This document shows positions 60,970 to 64,000 of a stretch of 64,000 nt of DNA, piece by piece. The translations under genes were made by a program, and so were the position numbers. Each line of letters starts with the position of its first letter. Within the stretch, counting starts at the first letter, position 1. The stretch is from Chitinophaga sancti. GTDB lineage: Bacteria; Bacteroidota; Bacteroidia; Chitinophagales; Chitinophagaceae. The stretch is from the NCBI RefSeq assembly GCF_034424315.1, contig NZ_CP139972.1, positions 1,426,001 through 1,490,000 on the forward strand, written 5' to 3'. Under the pieces are notes generated by a model. It was not told the DNA's origin. It made no database searches and saw only the letters and a list, made by a program, of their open reading frames with translations.

Positions 60970-63420
60970 TTAAAAATCAACCTGTAATCTCGCCCTGATC
61001 CCATTATTGTCAATTCCTTTACGTTCCAAATGTGTCAATCGGTGCACCCATTCCACTCTAAGGACTTTAAAAATGTTAGATACCCCCACGCTGGCTTCTA
61101 TATATGGTTTTTTCCCCAATGCATTTATCAACAGGTTTCCTTTTTCATCCACAGGAAAATCATAAAACCCTTTCCCGGTATACGATTTAATACCTCTTCT
61201 CAGATTTCCTTCAAGTATTTTCATTGAAAAGATCTCTCTTAGTTCCAATTTTTTAAATAAAGGAATCTTATTCAGGAAAAAGCCGTTAAAGGAATGTTGC
61301 ACATGAAGTGCCGCGTACCGATCGCTTCCAAATTCCATATAAGACATCAGATTATAGGAAAAAAGCTCATAACTGTAAGTTTGATTAGCCCTGGGGATTA
61401 ACAGTAATGGGTAAGGCACCTTTCCAAAGATTATCCCGCCCTCCACCATAACATCTGTATTTCCAAACTGCGACAGGAAAAACCGCTTACTCACCGAGGA
61501 TACTAAACGCTGGTAGTTATATCCCCTGCCTTTCCCTGTCCTTATACCCTGAGCAAACCGTAAGGTATAAATGGGATGACCATTGTTAATTGGCTTTCTA
61601 TAACGCTTACCCTGGAAAAAATTCTCATGAGGAGCCCATCTCAGTTCAGTAAACAATTCCGTCGTATTCAGGTGCCTGTCTCTTCCCTGATTATTCTTAA
61701 AGGTCAAAACCCCGGTAGGTGTTAGCTGTTGATAATTTAATCCTACTTTAAATGAAAAGTGTGTACGTGTTTCATGAAAATATTCCATCTGCCATTTCCT
61801 GTTATACCACATCCTATCATTAAGGCCCCGTCTGAATGATAATAGAATATTGTCATCACTCACATATCTGAATTCCTGCCCCGGCACCTGAATGTCATAA
61901 CTATTGGATACCGACAGGGATCGAACCGGAAACTCGTATATGGATCTGGGGGTAAGTGAAACCGTGGAAGTTAAGGCGTATTTAAATACCTTATCCTTTG
62001 TTCCGTATGCGCCATAAGCATCAAAAAAAATACGCTTACTGAAACTGTTTGTCGTACGGCCACCAAGACGTATTCTTGAACCTTCAACCGGGTTGAAACT
62101 GTAAAATGTAAAAAATGGGCCCAGTTCAAATAAGCCGCCATCCACATAACCTGATAGCAGGGAAGCACCAAATGCCATGGTACGACGAAAAGACCTCGAT
62201 CTTTTAAGGCTATCTACATTAGCAAATGCTGCCAGTTCATTCTTCCCCAGGGGCTCCGGCCTTTCCAGCGTATCCGGGCCTGCCGACAAAGATGGAATAA
62301 TAAAAGTTTTTTCTCCGAATACACCCATCCCCTGCTCAAATATTCCCAAACCAACTGCCATTTTGCTTTTAGCTAAAAAATATTTACCAGCACTATCTTT
62401 CCTGTAACTGAGCTCTAAATTTAAAGCCTCTACCCAGTTAATATTAGCATGATCATTTACATAGAGTTCCGCATGTTGTATTGCATATGTTCCATCCAGT
62501 GTGAAATACAAAAAACCACTAAATAGGGTCTCCTCCCTGTTTCTTGGGAATACACTCATTTTCAACTGCCAGGGATGGGTAGTTTTGATTGTGTCTGTTA
62601 TATAATACCTGTAGAAGGTCGGTGCCATAGGTGACAGCGGACTCAAAAAACGACGGTTCCCCAGCGCTATATCATGGGAATAAAGGTCGGGATGCCCATA
62701 TAATTTGTCCATAAAAGCGTCAAAGCCATCTTCATCAAGATAAAGGTCAATACGTGCTTCATTCACGCCCAGGAGCACCGAATCTTTTAGTTCCTGCTCC
62801 TTATAATTGTACCTGGTGGCCTTTTCCCTTATGAAAACAGGAACCAGTGACCGGCCGGGATAAGATATTGAGTCAATGTTCGTCTTTAAATACGGGAATT
62901 TTTTCAACAGTCGTGAGGAACCTACCTTTCCGTCGTCAATACTCAATGACATACACAATTTCTCATACTCATTAAAACTATAGCCAGCTGTGTTCCTGGC
63001 ATTATTACTATCAAGATGAGAGATAGCCTGCCGGATAAACTCAACGGCCGGGTTATTTTTATTCCTGTACCTGGCACTCCTTCTTTTGGCTGTGATGGTT
63101 ACTTCACTTAGCCCACTGGTTACCGGCTGCATGAACACCCGCCCCCTGAGCACCGACAGACTATCGATTGAAACAGTGTAGGTCCTATATCCCATTGCGG
63201 AAAACCGCAGTTTTTGCGAAAGAGAATCAAACCGGATTGTAAACGTTCCATCCGGGCCACCGCCTACTCCCCGTGGCTGAGCACCTAAAATACTGATACT
63301 CACCATCGGAATAGGTTCGCCGCCAACCGCATCGACAATTAATCCACTAATCTTTTTAGCTTGACCGTTAACCACGAAAGAGGACATCAATAAAAAAAAC
63401 AAACATTTTACCGGCTTCAT
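60970..63420 (-). CDS. DUF5686 outer-membrane protein with carboxypeptidase-like N-terminal domain
   Basis: An 816-aa exported protein: signal peptide (MKPVKCLFFLLMSSFVVNGQ), a carboxypeptidase-regulatory-like beta domain (about 22-105; PDGTFTIRFDSLSQKLRFSA, MGYRTYTVSIDS), then the long DUF5686 region with alternating strands typical of an outer-membrane barrel, ending in an aromatic residue (GIRARLQVDF). Conserved stretches include NNPAVEFIRQAISHLDSNNA and RRFLSPLSPMAPTFYRYYIT. The family is widespread in Bacteroidota and its function is unknown. It follows the RND gene by 18 bp and may belong to its operon. Confidence 0.88.
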   Translation of the reverse strand: MKPVKCLFFLLMSSFVVNGQAKKISGLIVDAVGGEPIPMVSISILGAQPRGVGGGPDGTFTIRFDSLSQKLRFSAMGYRTYTVSIDSLSVLRGRVFMQPVTSGLSEVTITAKRRSARYRNKNNPAVEFIRQAISHLDSNNARNTAGYSFNEYEKLCMSLSIDDGKVGSSRLLKKFPYLKTNIDSISYPGRSLVPVFIREKATRYNYKEQELKDSVLLGVNEARIDLYLDEDGFDAFMDKLYGHPDLYSHDIALGNRRFLSPLSPMAPTFYRYYITDTIKTTHPWQLKMSVFPRNREETLFSGFLYFTLDGTYAIQHAELYVNDHANINWVEALNLELSYRKDSAGKYFLAKSKMAVGLGIFEQGMGVFGEKTFIIPSLSAGPDTLERPEPLGKNELAAFANVDSLKRSRSFRRTMAFGASLLSGYVDGGLFELGPFFTFYSFNPVEGSRIRLGGRTTNSFSKRIFFDAYGAYGTKDKVFKYALTSTVSLTPRSIYEFPVRSLSVSNSYDIQVPGQEFRYVSDDNILLSFRRGLNDRMWYNRKWQMEYFHETRTHFSFKVGLNYQQLTPTGVLTFKNNQGRDRHLNTTELFTELRWAPHENFFQGKRYRKPINNGHPIYTLRFAQGIRTGKGRGYNYQRLVSSVSKRFFLSQFGNTDVMVEGGIIFGKVPYPLLLIPRANQTYSYELFSYNLMSYMEFGSDRYAALHVQHSFNGFFLNKIPLFKKLELREIFSMKILEGNLRRGIKSYTGKGFYDFPVDEKGNLLINALGKKPYIEASVGVSNIFKVLRVEWVHRLTHLERKGIDNNGIRARLQVDF

Positions 63421-63438
63421 GATATTATGACAACTGTT

Positions 63439-64000
63439 CTAACTAAAAGTCCTAATCTCAGTAGCAAACTTTAAGGCAAATCTCTTATGTGTCCAGTAAA
63501 AAATAATCGGGAATACAAACAAATTGAATATGGAGTTGGTGATCAGGCCACCTATCACTACAATCGCTAAAGGTTTTGATGCTTCTGATCCAATGCCGGA
63601 GGAGAGGGCAGCGGGCAACAACCCGATCGCCGCCATCAAAGCTGTCATAATAACTGAACGCAGGCGTTCCTTAACCGCACTACGCAAAGCGGACCCCAAT
63701 GATTCGAATTCTCCCGTATACTTCATTGCGTGGAGATTATGCTTGAACTTAGTTAATAATATTACCCCATTTTGAATGCAGATACCAAACAATGCAATAA
63801 ATCCTATTCCGGCAGAAATACTAAAATTTGCATGAGCAACTAATAGCGCAAGAATACCCCCTATTATGGCAAACGGAACATTACTCAAAACCAGCAATGC
63901 GTCTCCCATTTTTCCAAAAAGGAGGAAAAGAATGAAGAAAATGAGTAACAAGGATAATGGAACGGCCAGTTGCAACCTCTTCGTAGCCCGCTGCTGGTTC
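63439..64000 (-). CDS. RND-family efflux permease (CusA/CzcA type), C-terminal part; runs past the window edge
   Basis: The last 186 codons of an inner-membrane RND pump; the frame is open to the window edge (NQQRATKRLQLAVPLSLLLI at the border). It contains the final membrane helices (IGGILALLVAHANFSISAGI, FIALFGICIQNGVILLTKF) and the helix pair SVIMTALMAAIGLLPAALSS and SKPLAIVVIGGLITNSIFNL. The GICIQNGVILL and EASKPLAIVVIGG patterns fit the heavy-metal branch of the family. Substrate specificity would need the missing N-terminal part. Confidence 0.9.
   Translation of the reverse strand, partial: NQQRATKRLQLAVPLSLLLIFFILFLLFGKMGDALLVLSNVPFAIIGGILALLVAHANFSISAGIGFIALFGICIQNGVILLTKFKHNLHAMKYTGEFESLGSALRSAVKERLRSVIMTALMAAIGLLPAALSSGIGSEASKPLAIVVIGGLITNSIFNLFVFPIIFYWTHKRFALKFATEIRTFS

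Overview
The window looks like chromosomal DNA of a Bacteroidota bacterium close to Chitinophaga (family Chitinophagaceae). The signs are a SusC/SusD pair with its own ECF sigma factor and FecR anti-sigma factor, a giant exoprotein with a type IX secretion (type B) C-terminal domain, Bacteroidota-type promoters (TTG near -33, TAnnTTTG near -7), ISAon1-like insertion sequences, DUF5686 and DUF2911 proteins, and no consistent Shine-Dalgarno sequences. The assignment rests on gene content read by eye; no database search was made.

Region 1 (1-8068) is accessory DNA. It holds a decayed gene and three copies of a ~110-bp repeat. It also holds a histidine kinase gene whose first codons were displaced by two separate insertions: an IS630-type element with TA duplication and a likely programmed -1 frameshift, and an IS5-type element with TTA duplication. 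A run of small, mostly unrecognised genes (4.2-7.2 kb) follows, all on + and separated by recurring structured intergenic repeats. It resembles a cassette array, but no integrase is present.

Region 2 (8069-32 kb) is mostly ordinary chromosome: a metal P-type ATPase, two AraC regulators, an S41 peptidase/lipoprotein operon, an NlpC/P60 lipoprotein, LuxR and CheY-like regulators, ilvC, an ABC ATPase with a GntR regulator, a beta-lactamase-fold protein without its nucleophile, a TolC-HlyD-MFS efflux operon, a second MFS transporter, and LysR with a DHFR-like reductase. A 12-unit ~22-bp repeat fills the P-ATPase/AraC intergenic region. The end of the second AraC gene is tandemly repeated.

Region 3 (31.7-36 kb) carries superoxide dismutase divergent from a cysteine-rich SufR-like regulator, with a palindromic candidate operator between them, then nrdA and nrdB. 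Region 4 (36-44.6 kb) is a nutrient-uptake locus: ECF sigma factor, FecR and an SGNH-hydrolase/endonuclease-exonuclease-phosphatase fusion on -, and an STN-domain SusC plus SusD on +. Region 5 (44.7-53.9 kb) has a 1851-residue protein with about 12 MBG repeats, two universal stress proteins, a receiver-CRP fusion regulator and CysQ.

Region 6 (54-61 kb) has a DMT transporter with a leader containing a 14-codon ORF, a nucleoside phosphorylase and tRNA-Cys(GCA). The last 19 bases of this tRNA region are repeated 4.1 kb downstream, each copy followed by a similar terminator. The bracketed DNA is an island with a complete ISL3/ISAon1 element (8-bp target duplication), a frameshifted RHS remnant and small immunity-like genes. 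The window ends with a DUF5686 outer-membrane protein and the C-terminal part of an RND efflux permease that runs past the edge.
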